The notes under the pieces: generated by a model
Database searches by the model: none
The model's input: the letters and a program-made list of their open reading frames with translations, nothing else
Told to the model about the DNA's origin: nothing
In this document: positions 24,702 to 33,850 of the stretch, in pieces
Layout of the letters: each line of letters begins with the position of its first letter
How positions within the stretch are numbered: position 1 is the stretch's first letter
Translations under genes and position numbers: made by a program
DNA from: Sphingomonas kyeonggiensis
Lineage (GTDB): Bacteria; Pseudomonadota; Alphaproteobacteria; Sphingomonadales; Sphingomonadaceae
DNA length: 64,000 nt
Assembly (NCBI RefSeq): GCF_030812785.1
Contig: NZ_JAUSTJ010000003.1
Coordinates: 1,054,001 to 1,118,000 of the forward strand
Direction of reading: 5' to 3'

Positions 24702-25883
24702 GTGCTTCCCCTGCTCGAAGGCGTGCGTGTGATCGAAGTCGGCGCGGTGGTGCTTGGCCCCTATGCGGGCCAGATCCTCGCCGATCTCGGGGCCGAGGTG
24801 ATCAAGGTCGAGCCGCTGGAAGGGGACATCGCCCGCCACGCCCATCCGCAGGGACCGGGGGGCGGGGCGCTGTTCGTCAACAATAACCGCAATAAGCGGA
24901 TGCTGGCACTCGACCTCAAAAAGCCCGAGGGGCGGGCGGCGCTGGCAAGGCTGGTTGAGAGCGCCGACGTGCTGTTCCACAATATGCGACTGGACGCTTC
25001 CGAGCGACTTGGACTCGGATATGAACAGGTCATCGCGATCAACCCGAACATCGTCCATTGCGCGGCCACCGGCTTCGGCCGCGGCGGGCAGTATCGTGAC
25101 CGTCCGGCCTTTGACGACATCATCCAGGCGGCGAGCGGTCTGGCCGGGCTCGCCGCCCTGCAGAACGGCACTCCGGCCTTCGCGCCGACCATCGTCGCGG
25201 ACAAGGTCGCTGCCTTGCACGTGGTATACGGTATAGTTTCGGCCCTCTTCGCGCGCGAAAGGGGACGGCCGGGACCCTTCCGCGTGGAGGTGCCGATGTT
25301 CGAGGTGATGGTCGCCTTCCTGATGAACGAGCATCTCTCCGGCGCAACCTTTGCCAACAACGGCGTACCCGGGTATCCGCGCCTGCTCTCCCCCGATCGC
25401 CGGCCCTTCCGCACCGCCGATGGCTGGATCGCGGTGCTCCCCTATACCGAGCCGCAATGGCGCCGCTTCCTCGCCGCGATCGGCCGGGCCGAGGTCTGCG
25501 AGGAGGCTTGGTTCAAGTCCCCGGCCGAGCGCCAGGCCCATATTGGGGACCTCTACGCCATCGTCGCCGCCAGCCTTGAGGCGCGCGGCACCGATGCCTG
25601 GATCGAGGCGCTGGAGGCGATCGACATCCCTTGCTCGCGCGTGTCGATGCCCTTGGAATTGCTCGACGATCCGCACCTCAAGGAGATCGGCTTCTTCGAC
25701 GTGCCCGAAGGTTTCCCGGTAGCCCGCATGATCCTCCAGCCGGTCCGGTTCACCGGTATCCCCCAGAACCCAGACACCCCGCCCCATGCCCTGGGCGAGG
25801 ACAGCCGGGCCGTGCTGCTGGGCTGCGGCTATGACGACGCGGCGATCGACGCGCTGGTCGCGGCCGGGGTGGTCGCGGTCTAG
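24702..25883 (+). CDS. CaiB/BaiF class III CoA-transferase
   Basis: The 393-residue product starts with GTG at 24702 behind GGAGAG; an ATG at 24654 lacks a ribosome site. The fold is clear from Gly-Val-Arg-Val-Ile-Glu-Val-Gly, Gly-Ala-Glu-Val-Ile-Lys-Val-Glu-Pro and Asn-Asn-Arg-Asn-Lys-Arg. The catalytic Asp region is Pro-Ala-Phe-Asp-Asp-Ile-Ile-Gln-Ala-Ala-Ser-Gly. The enzyme moves CoA from a CoA-thioester donor to a carboxylic acid. Position suggests it activates the acid made by the divergent aldehyde dehydrogenase. Confidence 0.9.
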   Translation: MLPLLEGVRVIEVGAVVLGPYAGQILADLGAEVIKVEPLEGDIARHAHPQGPGGGALFVNNNRNKRMLALDLKKPEGRAALARLVESADVLFHNMRLDASERLGLGYEQVIAINPNIVHCAATGFGRGGQYRDRPAFDDIIQAASGLAGLAALQNGTPAFAPTIVADKVAALHVVYGIVSALFARERGRPGPFRVEVPMFEVMVAFLMNEHLSGATFANNGVPGYPRLLSPDRRPFRTADGWIAVLPYTEPQWRRFLAAIGRAEVCEEAWFKSPAERQAHIGDLYAIVAASLEARGTDAWIEALEAIDIPCSRVSMPLELLDDPHLKEIGFFDVPEGFPVARMILQPVRFTGIPQNPDTPPHALGEDSRAVLLGCGYDDAAIDALVAAGVVAV

Positions 25884-25972
25884 CTACCCGAAAATCCTCC
25901 GCCTTACCCGCCGCACCCGATGGCAGCACGGCGCCAGACGGCGTTCAATCCCTCCCAAATCAGGAGGACAGG

Positions 25973-26851
25973 ATGCCCAGATTGCTCGCCACCAGCGCCC
26001 TCGCGCTCTGTCTGCTGGCCGCCGCGCCAGCCGTTCATGCCCAGACCGCACCGCTAGCGGCACCCGGCTATGTTCTCCCCGATACCGAGACTTGGGAGCT
26101 CAAGAGCGCCGACGGTTATCCCTACCAGATCTTCGTCTCCAAGCCCGCTGGCCCGGCTCCCGAGGGCGGCTGGCCGGTGCTCCTCGTGCTCGACGGCAAT
26201 GCGATGTTCGCCGGCTTCGCCGAGACCCGGCGGATGCACGAGTACATGAAGGCCGATCCCGGCAAGACGATCATCGTCGGCGTGGGGTACAAGACCGACA
26301 AGGCCTATGACATCCGCCGCATCCGCGACTTCACCGGCGGCCCGCCGCCGCCGCCCTGGGACGTCTCGCTCGCCAAGGCGCCCTATGGCGGCTGGGACCC
26401 GTTCCTCGATTTCCTCACCGGCCCGCTGCGCAGCGAGCTCGACCGTCGCTACACGATCAACCGCGATCGCCAGGCGCTGTTCGGCCATTCGCTGGGCGGC
26501 CTGTTCGCGATCCACACGCTGTTCACCCGGCCGAGCGCCTTCCACGCGCTGATCGCCGCCAGCCCCTCGCTGTTCTGGCATGACCGCGAGATGCAGCAGG
26601 AGGAACGCGCCTTCGCCACCGCGCTGCAATCGGGCAAGACCCCTAAGGTCGGCCGGCTGATGGTCGTCTGGGGCGAGCGCGAGGAGACGATCCTTGAGCG
26701 CTGGGATGCCGAGGCGTTCGTCCGCCGGATGGACCCGCTATCGGCCTATGGCCTGCGCCTTCGCCACGAAGCTTATGACGACGAAGTCCACATCACCGTG
26801 CCTGCGCGCGCGGTGACCTCTACGCTGCGCTTCGCGTTCGCCTGGCCTTGA
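25973..26851 (+). CDS. Secreted alpha/beta hydrolase, Fes/IroE-like esterase
   Basis: The 292-residue protein has a signal peptide ending Val-His-Ala-Gln near residue 24. The fold is of the putative esterase D/IroE type: Leu-Val-Leu-Asp-Gly-Asn-Ala-Met-Phe near 77, nucleophile Gly-His-Ser-Leu-Gly-Gly near 172, Trp-Gly-Glu-Arg-Glu-Glu near 236, and a late His in Glu-Val-His. Related proteins hydrolyse siderophore esters or other periplasmic esters. A Pro run (Gly-Pro-Pro-Pro-Pro-Pro-Trp) lies near residue 125. Its last 32 bases overlap the convergent permease gene. Confidence 0.85.
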   Translation: MPRLLATSALALCLLAAAPAVHAQTAPLAAPGYVLPDTETWELKSADGYPYQIFVSKPAGPAPEGGWPVLLVLDGNAMFAGFAETRRMHEYMKADPGKTIIVGVGYKTDKAYDIRRIRDFTGGPPPPPWDVSLAKAPYGGWDPFLDFLTGPLRSELDRRYTINRDRQALFGHSLGGLFAIHTLFTRPSAFHALIAASPSLFWHDREMQQEERAFATALQSGKTPKVGRLMVVWGEREETILERWDAEAFVRRMDPLSAYGLRLRHEAYDDEVHITVPARAVTSTLRFAFAWP

Positions 26852-28094
26852 GCAGCACCCCGTAGATCGCCGCGGCGACGATCGTCGCGTCGAGCGCCGG
26901 CACGGTGGTGAGCGTCCAGCCCTTATAGGCGCCGAGCACGCCCACCACCACCGAGATCCCCCAGGTCGCGATCGCCCGCCAGTCGAATCTGGGAAGACCG
27001 AGCAGCGATTCCGCCGCGTCGGCAGTGCGGTAGCGCGTCCAGGCGTCGATCACGTAGATCGCGGCGATCGGCGGGATGATCAGACCGAGGAACAGCACGA
27101 AGGGAATGAACGCCTCGAGGATGCCCATCAGCGCCAGGATCGTGCCGATCACACCGCCCGCCACGGTGAACACCCATTGCCGCACCTTGGGAAAGGTGCT
27201 GCCGAGCGACAGGCTCGACGAATAGAGGTTGAGCGCGTTGATCGTCCAGGTCGGCAGCAGCAGCAGGAACAACACCGGGGTACCGAAGCCATAGGCAGTC
27301 ACCAGCTTCATCACGCTGGTCTCGTGCGTTGCCAGTGCCGGGATCGCGGCGGCGGTCATCATCAGCGGCGTCGCGATCGGGAAGGACAGCGCCATGCTGG
27401 CAATCGCCCCGCGCCGGGTGCGGGTGAAGCGCGACAGGTCGGGCATCGTCGCCACCGCGAGCATGTACGCGCCGATCAGCGCCGAGATCGCGATGCCGAG
27501 CGTCATCGGCTCGGGCGGATTGGGATCGGCCGCGGTAACGAAGCCGTGCGTCTGCAGCGTCATCACCACTACCGCCAGCAGGATCGCGGCCAGCACGGGT
27601 ACCGCGACCAGCGCCAGCCGGTCGAGCGCACGGAAGCCGATTACGGTCGATCCCATCATCAGCACGCTGCCGAGGATGACGAAGGCAGTGAAATTGCCCG
27701 GCAGGCCATTGGCCTTTGCCGCCTCGACCATCGCCTCGCCGAAGAAGGAGGCGTTCACCCCGAACCAGCAGAAATGGATCAGCGCGATCACCGTGTTGAT
27801 CAGCGCCGCCCCGCCGGTGCCGAACGAGCGGCGGACGAGGAGGTAGGTGGAGAGCCGGGTGCGGACGCTGACGATCGCGGTCATCGAGCCGCCGACGCAC
27901 AGGATGAGGCCCGCGATCACCGCGGCGATCACCGCGCCGGAAAAGCCCAGCGCCAGCGCGTTATGCGAGCCGTTGAGGAAGTCCGGCAGGCCGATCGAGA
28001 AGCTGGCGACGATCAAGCCCACGCGCCATCCGGGAACGGTGATGCCCTGGGGCACCGGCGAATGGGCATAGGCGTCGTCAGCTTCGTGGCTCAT
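26820..28094 (-). CDS. Cytosine permease-like NCS1 family transporter
   Basis: This 424-residue membrane protein with about 12 helices resembles CodB-type nucleobase:cation symporters. Near the N-terminus it has Ser-Phe-Ser-Ile-Gly-Leu-Pro-Asp-Phe-Leu-Asn-Gly, and later Ala-Thr-Met-Pro-Asp-Leu-Ser-Arg-Phe. NCS1 proteins carry cytosine, allantoin, hydantoins and related ring compounds. It is the last gene of a minus-strand group with DUF917 and a hydantoinase/oxoprolinase, overlapping DUF917 by 4 bases, so a cyclic amide or ureide substrate is plausible. Confidence 0.85.
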   Translation of the reverse strand: MSHEADDAYAHSPVPQGITVPGWRVGLIVASFSIGLPDFLNGSHNALALGFSGAVIAAVIAGLILCVGGSMTAIVSVRTRLSTYLLVRRSFGTGGAALINTVIALIHFCWFGVNASFFGEAMVEAAKANGLPGNFTAFVILGSVLMMGSTVIGFRALDRLALVAVPVLAAILLAVVVMTLQTHGFVTAADPNPPEPMTLGIAISALIGAYMLAVATMPDLSRFTRTRRGAIASMALSFPIATPLMMTAAAIPALATHETSVMKLVTAYGFGTPVLFLLLLPTWTINALNLYSSSLSLGSTFPKVRQWVFTVAGGVIGTILALMGILEAFIPFVLFLGLIIPPIAAIYVIDAWTRYRTADAAESLLGLPRFDWRAIATWGISVVVGVLGAYKGWTLTTVPALDATIVAAAIYGVLLKARRTRSAA

Positions 28095-29194
28095 CCGCGG
28101 TTCCAGCCGTTGAGGTCCTCAATGAGACGATAGGGTTCGCTAAAGCCGAAGGCACTCGGCCCGACAAAGGTCAGCGCCCGCTCGGCACGCAGCACCGCCG
28201 GCGCGGCGGCGCCGACCACCTTGACGCGCTGGCCGAATTTCAGTCGCTCGGTGACGATGCTGTCGGCGGTCTCGCGGTCCATCACGGTGATCAGGTCGGG
28301 CACCATCGCGCGAACCTCGCCGTTTACCCGGGCAATCAGGTTCTCGTTCTGGAATTCCAGATCCATCCGCCCTTCGCCCCCGAACCCCTCGATCACGACA
28401 TGGCCGACCGAGAAGCCGCCCTTGGTCTCGCGCTCGACATCGACGACCTTGCCGTCGAAGATCGTGCCGGCAAAGGGATACAGCCCGCTGGCCATCAGCG
28501 CCTTGTGCAGCGCCTCGAACGGGTCCTCGCCCGCCGCGCGCGCGATGCGCACCGTCGCGCCGATCGCCACCGCCGCCGAGATGCTGCCGCCGATCGCGTG
28601 GCGCTTGGCCTGCGCGCCGGTCAGCGGATATTCGACCATATGGGCGTTGCCGCCGAACTCGATCGAGAGCTGCCGCGCCACGCGCTCATGCTCCAGATTG
28701 TCGTCGGTCTCGATCAGCCGCAGCTCGCCATTGGCCGAAGTGACGACGGAGGGGCAGGCGGAGAGCCCGTCGATGCTGAACACCGTCATCTGCGATTCCG
28801 GGAAGGCCCGGCCCATGCCGTCGGCATCGACTACCGGGATGCCCAGCTCGGCCGCGGCGAGCAAAGGCGCCAGGCCGTTACCGCCGCCGATCTCGATCGG
28901 CATCACCGCATCGATCGGGCGACCGTAGATCCGCTCCAGCTCGCGCAGGCCGAGCGAAGCCTCCTGGCCATTCGGCAGTTTCTCGGCCGACACCGTAGGC
29001 GCGCCGATCCAGCCGCACGGTGCGATCAGCGCATCATCGGCCAGTGCATCGAGCGCGACCAGGTTGAACGGGCCCCGCCGTGCGATCTCGGCCTCGCCGA
29101 GCAGCTGCGAATAATAGGGATCGCCGCCGCCGCCCGAACCGAGGAAGGCGGCGCCGGTGGCGAGGTCGAGCAGCGCCTGGCGATCAATGCGCAT
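28091..29194 (-). CDS. DUF917 family protein
   Basis: This is a 367-residue protein from the ATG at 29194; a longer frame to 29242 overlaps the upstream gene more deeply. Motifs include Phe-Leu-Gly-Ser-Gly-Gly-Gly-Gly-Asp-Pro-Tyr near the N-terminus, Ile-Glu-Ile-Gly-Gly-Gly-Asn-Gly and Val-Val-Asp-Ala-Asp-Gly-Met-Gly-Arg-Ala-Phe-Pro, all typical of DUF917. Members are almost always encoded beside hydantoinase/oxoprolinase genes and are thought to be a partner subunit or accessory enzyme. The overlap here (11 bases with the upstream gene, 4 with the permease) shows tight co-translation. Confidence 0.9.
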   Translation of the reverse strand: MRIDRQALLDLATGAAFLGSGGGGDPYYSQLLGEAEIARRGPFNLVALDALADDALIAPCGWIGAPTVSAEKLPNGQEASLGLRELERIYGRPIDAVMPIEIGGGNGLAPLLAAAELGIPVVDADGMGRAFPESQMTVFSIDGLSACPSVVTSANGELRLIETDDNLEHERVARQLSIEFGGNAHMVEYPLTGAQAKRHAIGGSISAAVAIGATVRIARAAGEDPFEALHKALMASGLYPFAGTIFDGKVVDVERETKGGFSVGHVVIEGFGGEGRMDLEFQNENLIARVNGEVRAMVPDLITVMDRETADSIVTERLKFGQRVKVVGAAAPAVLRAERALTFVGPSAFGFSEPYRLIEDLNGWNRG

Positions 29195-30806
29195 GGGCGG
29201 CCAGGGCAGGGGTGCCGGCAAGATCCGCGACGGCGCGGACACGGACCTGCGCGGCGCGGCCGGGCAGATAGCTCAGATACACTTCGTCCATCTCCACGAT
29301 TTCTACGGTCTCGGGAATGCCGCCGGCTGCGATCGCCTGATCGCGCGCTTCGGTCTGCAGCCGTTCCAGCGCAGCCTCGCGCGGCTCGCGATCGAACGAC
29401 ACGACCTGGTCGACCATCGCGCCGACCTGGGCGATCGCCGCACCCACGGCATTGGCGACGGCGGCGTGCGGCGGGCGCACCACCCGGGTGGCGCCGTGCA
29501 GGCTGTCGGGCACCAGGAAATTGCCGCCGCCCACGGTCAGGAGCACGACTTCGCCGCGGCTGGTCTTCATCCGGTCGACCGCTTCCTCGAGCATCGCCTG
29601 CATCCGCGCCCACACTGCGTCGCGCACGCTCTCGGAGAGCGCCGGCAGCTTGGCCGGATCGCCGAAGCGCGCGCGCCCGGCGGCGACCGCGACATCGCTG
29701 GCGGTAAGCGTGGTGCCGCCGAACAGCCGGGCCTGCTCGGTGATGCTGAAGCCCACCGAGTCCGGCCCGACGCGCAGCTCCTCCGCGTCGATCCCCTCGG
29801 CGCCATAGCGCGCCGGATCGAGATGGATGCGCGTGCCGCCGCCCAGGCCGAGCGCCAGGATGTCCGGCATGCGGAAGTTGATCCGCACCCCGCCGATATC
29901 GACCGCGACCGAGGATTCGCGCGGAAAGCCATTGGCGAGCACGCCCAGATCGGTGGTGGTGCCGCCGACATCGAGCACGATCGCGTCGCGCACCCCGGTA
30001 AGGAACGCCGCGCCGCGCATCGAATTGGTCGGCCCGGATCCGATCGTCAGCACCGGATAGGCCGCGGCATGGGCTGCGGAGATCAGCGTGCCATCATTCT
30101 GCGAGAGATAGAGCGGCGCATCGATGCCGATCTCGGCCAGCGCCCGCTCGAACGAAGCGACGACATGCGCCGCGAGGCTTCCCAGCGCGGCGTTGAGGAT
30201 CGCGGCATTCTCGCGCTCGACAAAGCCGATCCGGCCCAGCGTATGCGACACGGTGACCCGTGCCTCCGGATGCTCTTCCGCTACCAGCGCGGCGGCACGT
30301 TCCTCCATCGACGGGTTCACCGGCGCGAATACGCTGCTGATCGCGATCGAGTCGATGCCCATCGCGCGCAGCTCGCGTGCCGCATTCCGCACCGCCGACT
30401 TGTCGAGCGGCGCGATCTCGCGCCCGTCGAACTCGAAGCCGCCGGGCAGGAGATAGGTCTTCGCGTCGATCTGTGCGGACAGTGCCTCGGGCCAGCCAGT
30501 CATCGGCGGCAGCGCTTCGCCGGCGGGGCTGGCGAGCCGCAATATGCCCACCCGGTCGAGCTTGTTGCGCTCCACCAGCGCGTTGGTGAAATGGGTGGTG
30601 CCGATCATCACTGACGCCACTGCCTCTGGGGCGACACGCCCATCGGCCAGCACCGCGCGGATCGCGGCGGCAACGCCCGATCCGACATCGGCCGTCGTCG
30701 GCTGCTTGGTCCAGGCGACCACCTCAGCCCCGTTCATCAGCACGGCGTCGGTATTCGTTCCCCCGACATCGACCCCAATTCGCACGCTACACCAATCCTT
30801 TGGCAC
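29184..30806 (-). CDS. Hydantoinase/oxoprolinase family (HyuA-like) protein
   Basis: The 540-residue product shows the two ATP-binding segments of the ASKHA fold: Gly-Val-Asp-Val-Gly-Gly-Thr-Asn-Thr-Asp at about 11-20 and Val-Leu-Asp-Val-Gly-Gly-Thr-Thr-Thr-Asp near 280. Between them lie Gly-Thr-Thr-His-Phe-Thr-Asn-Ala and Ser-Asn-x-x-Gly-type regions. The family performs ATP-dependent ring opening of hydantoins, 5-oxoproline, or carboxylation of ketones. No HyuB-like gene is present, so the DUF917 protein is the probable partner. The substrate is unknown. Confidence 0.9.
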   Translation of the reverse strand: MPKDWCSVRIGVDVGGTNTDAVLMNGAEVVAWTKQPTTADVGSGVAAAIRAVLADGRVAPEAVASVMIGTTHFTNALVERNKLDRVGILRLASPAGEALPPMTGWPEALSAQIDAKTYLLPGGFEFDGREIAPLDKSAVRNAARELRAMGIDSIAISSVFAPVNPSMEERAAALVAEEHPEARVTVSHTLGRIGFVERENAAILNAALGSLAAHVVASFERALAEIGIDAPLYLSQNDGTLISAAHAAAYPVLTIGSGPTNSMRGAAFLTGVRDAIVLDVGGTTTDLGVLANGFPRESSVAVDIGGVRINFRMPDILALGLGGGTRIHLDPARYGAEGIDAEELRVGPDSVGFSITEQARLFGGTTLTASDVAVAAGRARFGDPAKLPALSESVRDAVWARMQAMLEEAVDRMKTSRGEVVLLTVGGGNFLVPDSLHGATRVVRPPHAAVANAVGAAIAQVGAMVDQVVSFDREPREAALERLQTEARDQAIAAGGIPETVEIVEMDEVYLSYLPGRAAQVRVRAVADLAGTPALAAHAH

Positions 30807-30963
30807 GCCCCATAATCCTTGCGAGCTAAGGGCCGGCAGCTTCGCCGCGCAATGCGGGAAACGGGTGCGCGGGGTCGGCGAACGGGTAATCGGGGCGCCC
30901 GGACGGGTAAGTCGCTCCCGCGCCTGCCATCTTCTTGTACCGTCTTCGGTCTAGCGAATCGGC

Positions 30964-33675
30964 ATGGGTGGAGTAGCCGCGATAGACGAACTGATTCCGA
31001 CCAAGGTCGCGCCGCCATTGTGGATGGGCGACCAGATCCGCCGCGATGCGCTGCTCGACCGGCTCGACGGCGCGCTCGGGCGGCGGCTCACGCTCATCCA
31101 TGCGCCGGCGGGTTATGGCAAGACCAGCCTGCTCGCCCAGTGGCGCCGCCGTTTCGAAGGTGGCGACCGGCTCGTCGCCTGGCTCACGCTCGAGCGCGAC
31201 GATGCCGATGCCAAGCGCTTGGCGCAGTACATCAGCTATGCGATCAGCGGCGAAGGCGAGGAGGAAGGCGAGCCCGCTTCCTCCGGCATGCCCGCGCGTG
31301 CGGCGCTGTCGGCGATCATCAACCGGCTGGCCCGCGATCCGCGCCAGGCGGTGCTGATTCTCGACGATCTCCACTGCGCGGAAAGTGTCGAAGTGCTCGA
31401 TTTCCTCCAGTCGCTGATCCGGCTGGCGCCGCGCAACTGCCACTTCATCATCGCCTCGCGCGATTATCCTCGGCTCGGCCAGGCGATGCTCGCCGCCGAG
31501 GGGCAACTGCTCGAACTCTCCGCCGAGGACCTGAAATTCTCCAGCCCCGAGGCGGAGGAGATGCTCGCCCGCGCCGAGGGCATGCCGCTGGGCGACGACG
31601 ATGTCCGCAGCCTGATCGAGCGCACCGAAGGCTGGCCGATCGCGCTCCAGCTCACCCTGTTCTCGCTCAAGCGCGGCATCGACCGGAGCAGCTTTGTTGG
31701 CGGGGCAGGGGGCTCCGGCTCGGAACTGGCCGGCTATCTCTCCGAACAGGTACTGATGTCGCTGCCCGAGGATGTGCAGGAAGTGGTGTTGCGCACGTCG
31801 CTGCTCGGCCAGGTGACCGGTGAGGCGCTCAACCTGATCTGCGATCGCCAGGATGGCGGGCTGCTGCTCGAGCGGCTGGAGCAGCAGGGCGTGCTGCTTT
31901 CCCCGCTGTCGCCAGCGCGCGATGCCTGGCGCTATCACCAGCTCTTCGCCGAATATCTCCGCCAGCGCCTCGCACGGCGCGACATCGGCCAATATCGCAT
32001 GCTCCATCAGCGGCTGGCGCTGTGGTTCGATGCGCGCGGCGAGACCGCGGACGCGATCAGCCACGCGATCGAAGCGGAGGACAGCGCGCTGCTCGCCGGG
32101 GTGCTGGAGGATGCCGGCGGCTGGCGGCTGATCCCGCAGGGACAGCTTAACCTGGTCGAGCGCGGCCTTGCCCGGCTGAGTGCCGCCGAGATCGATGCCA
32201 GCCCGGCGCTGGTGCTGGCCAGGCTCTATCTCGACATGAAATGCGGCCGGATGGACGCGGCGCGCCTCGCCTATGATCGCCAGGTCGCGCGATCGGAGCA
32301 GGAGGACACTTCGCCCGATCTGTGGACCGAGATCCGCGTCGTCGGCGACATCCTGGCCGAATATGAGAACCAGCCGATGGTGCTGGAAGACCTGCTCGCC
32401 CGCGAGGCGCTGCTGCGCACTCTGCCGGCCGACGATCACCTGATCCTTGCCAATGTCAGCGAATCGCTGGCGTCCAAATATTATGAGGGCGGCTGGCTGG
32501 AGCGCGCGATGGAGCCGACGCTGGCGGCCCGCGCGCATTACCAGGCGATGGGCTCGCCCTATAGCGAGCTGTTCACCCGCTTCCACGAAGCGCGCATCCG
32601 CGAGGCGCAGGGGCGGCTGAAGGATGCGGTGACGGTGCTCGCGGTGGCGCGCGGCGAGATCGAGGCGGATTTCGGCGCGCGCTCCGATCTCGCCGCCAAT
32701 TGCGCCGCGTTCGAAGCGGAGCTGCTCTACGAGCAGGACCGCGCCGGCGAGGCCAATGCGCTGCTCGAATGGGCGCTGCCGCACATGGAGCAGTCGGACG
32801 GCTGGGTGGACGTCTATGCCGCCGCCTATTTCACTGCGGCGCACAGCGCGGCCGATGAGGGTTCGCTCGATGTCGCCCGTGCGCTGCTCGCCCGTGCTCG
32901 CGGCGTCGCCCAGCGCCGTCGCCTGCGCCAGTTGGAATTGCTCGCCGAGCTGTGCGAGCTCGAACTGCTCCTGCGCGACCCGGCCTCGCTCGGCGAAGCC
33001 CGCGCCTTCGCCGCCACGATCGGTCTCGATGCCCAGGCCGATGCGATGGCCGAGGAATCGCCGATCTATCGCCCGGTGGCCGTCGCCGCCGCGCTCTGCC
33101 GGGTCCGCCTCCAGCTGTTCGCCGGCGCCCACCACAGCGCGCTCGACGAGCTGGTCGTGATGGGCCGCTGGGCCCGCCAGCATGGTGCCGGCCGGCTGCT
33201 GATCGATCTCAACCTGCTCAAGGCCGAGGGCTATCGCGCGATCGGCGAGGCGGGGAAGGCGCAGGCCTGTTTCGATGAGGCCGTAGGCACCGCGATGTTC
33301 CAGGGCATCGTGCGCCCGTTCCTCAATGCGCGCGCCTTCGTCCAGCGGGCGCTGGAGGAAGCGCTCGCGGCCACGCCGGACCGGTTCCGCGCCCAGTTCC
33401 TCAAGACCCTGTCCAAGGCGATGGGCAGCGCCCGCGCGCCCGCGCCGGCCCCCGACGCGCTCAACGATGCCGAAGCGGCGATCCTGCGCCATCTCAGCCA
33501 GGGCTACTCCAACAAGGAGATTGCCCGGCTGATCGGCATGTCGCCCGATACGGTGAAATATCGGCTCAAGGCGGTGTTCCGGAAGATCGGGGTCAACAAG
33601 CGGCGCGATGCGGTTCGGGTGTCGCACGAGCGCGGGCTGATCGACGGGGGCGATGTGGGCTCGGGCGCGTTCTGA
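30964..33675 (+). CDS. MalT-like LuxR-family ATP-dependent regulator
   Basis: This 903-residue STAND-type regulator has a P-loop Gly-Tyr-Gly-Lys-Thr-Ser at about 50-55 and a Walker B Val-Leu-Ile-Leu-Asp-Asp-Leu-His near 140. A long TPR-like helical region (about 350-800) and a C-terminal LuxR HTH (Ser-Asn-Lys-Glu-Ile-Ala-Arg-Leu-Ile-Gly-Met-Ser-Pro-Asp-Thr-Val-Lys) follow. Proteins of this build bind a small molecule and ATP and then activate promoters. It is divergent from the hydantoinase operon (157 bases) and upstream of the siderophore-type receptor; either may be its target. Confidence 0.92.
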   Translation: MGGVAAIDELIPTKVAPPLWMGDQIRRDALLDRLDGALGRRLTLIHAPAGYGKTSLLAQWRRRFEGGDRLVAWLTLERDDADAKRLAQYISYAISGEGEEEGEPASSGMPARAALSAIINRLARDPRQAVLILDDLHCAESVEVLDFLQSLIRLAPRNCHFIIASRDYPRLGQAMLAAEGQLLELSAEDLKFSSPEAEEMLARAEGMPLGDDDVRSLIERTEGWPIALQLTLFSLKRGIDRSSFVGGAGGSGSELAGYLSEQVLMSLPEDVQEVVLRTSLLGQVTGEALNLICDRQDGGLLLERLEQQGVLLSPLSPARDAWRYHQLFAEYLRQRLARRDIGQYRMLHQRLALWFDARGETADAISHAIEAEDSALLAGVLEDAGGWRLIPQGQLNLVERGLARLSAAEIDASPALVLARLYLDMKCGRMDAARLAYDRQVARSEQEDTSPDLWTEIRVVGDILAEYENQPMVLEDLLAREALLRTLPADDHLILANVSESLASKYYEGGWLERAMEPTLAARAHYQAMGSPYSELFTRFHEARIREAQGRLKDAVTVLAVARGEIEADFGARSDLAANCAAFEAELLYEQDRAGEANALLEWALPHMEQSDGWVDVYAAAYFTAAHSAADEGSLDVARALLARARGVAQRRRLRQLELLAELCELELLLRDPASLGEARAFAATIGLDAQADAMAEESPIYRPVAVAAALCRVRLQLFAGAHHSALDELVVMGRWARQHGAGRLLIDLNLLKAEGYRAIGEAGKAQACFDEAVGTAMFQGIVRPFLNARAFVQRALEEALAATPDRFRAQFLKTLSKAMGSARAPAPAPDALNDAEAAILRHLSQGYSNKEIARLIGMSPDTVKYRLKAVFRKIGVNKRRDAVRVSHERGLIDGGDVGSGAF

Positions 33676-33850
33676 TCGGGCCGTTCCTCCAGACAGGGTA
33701 AAGCCTTACCCGTCTTGTGCCCGGAATTACCCTGAAAACCGCGTGACGGTTTTGCGACGCTGGCTGTTCAATGCCCCTGCAAACAAGCCGGCTGTCGTCA
33801 CGGGAGGCGACATCCACGAGGCCGGCGCAAAGAGCAAAGGGTGGGCGGCC

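Noticed and set aside
29157..30614. Long plus-strand His/Arg-rich frame opposite the hydantoinase gene
   Set aside because: The minus strand has both ATP-binding motifs of the family and overlaps DUF917 in an operon.
30826..33627. 933-residue minus-strand frame opposite the MalT-like gene
   Set aside because: The plus strand has P-loop, Walker B and LuxR HTH; the minus frame is an antisense shadow.
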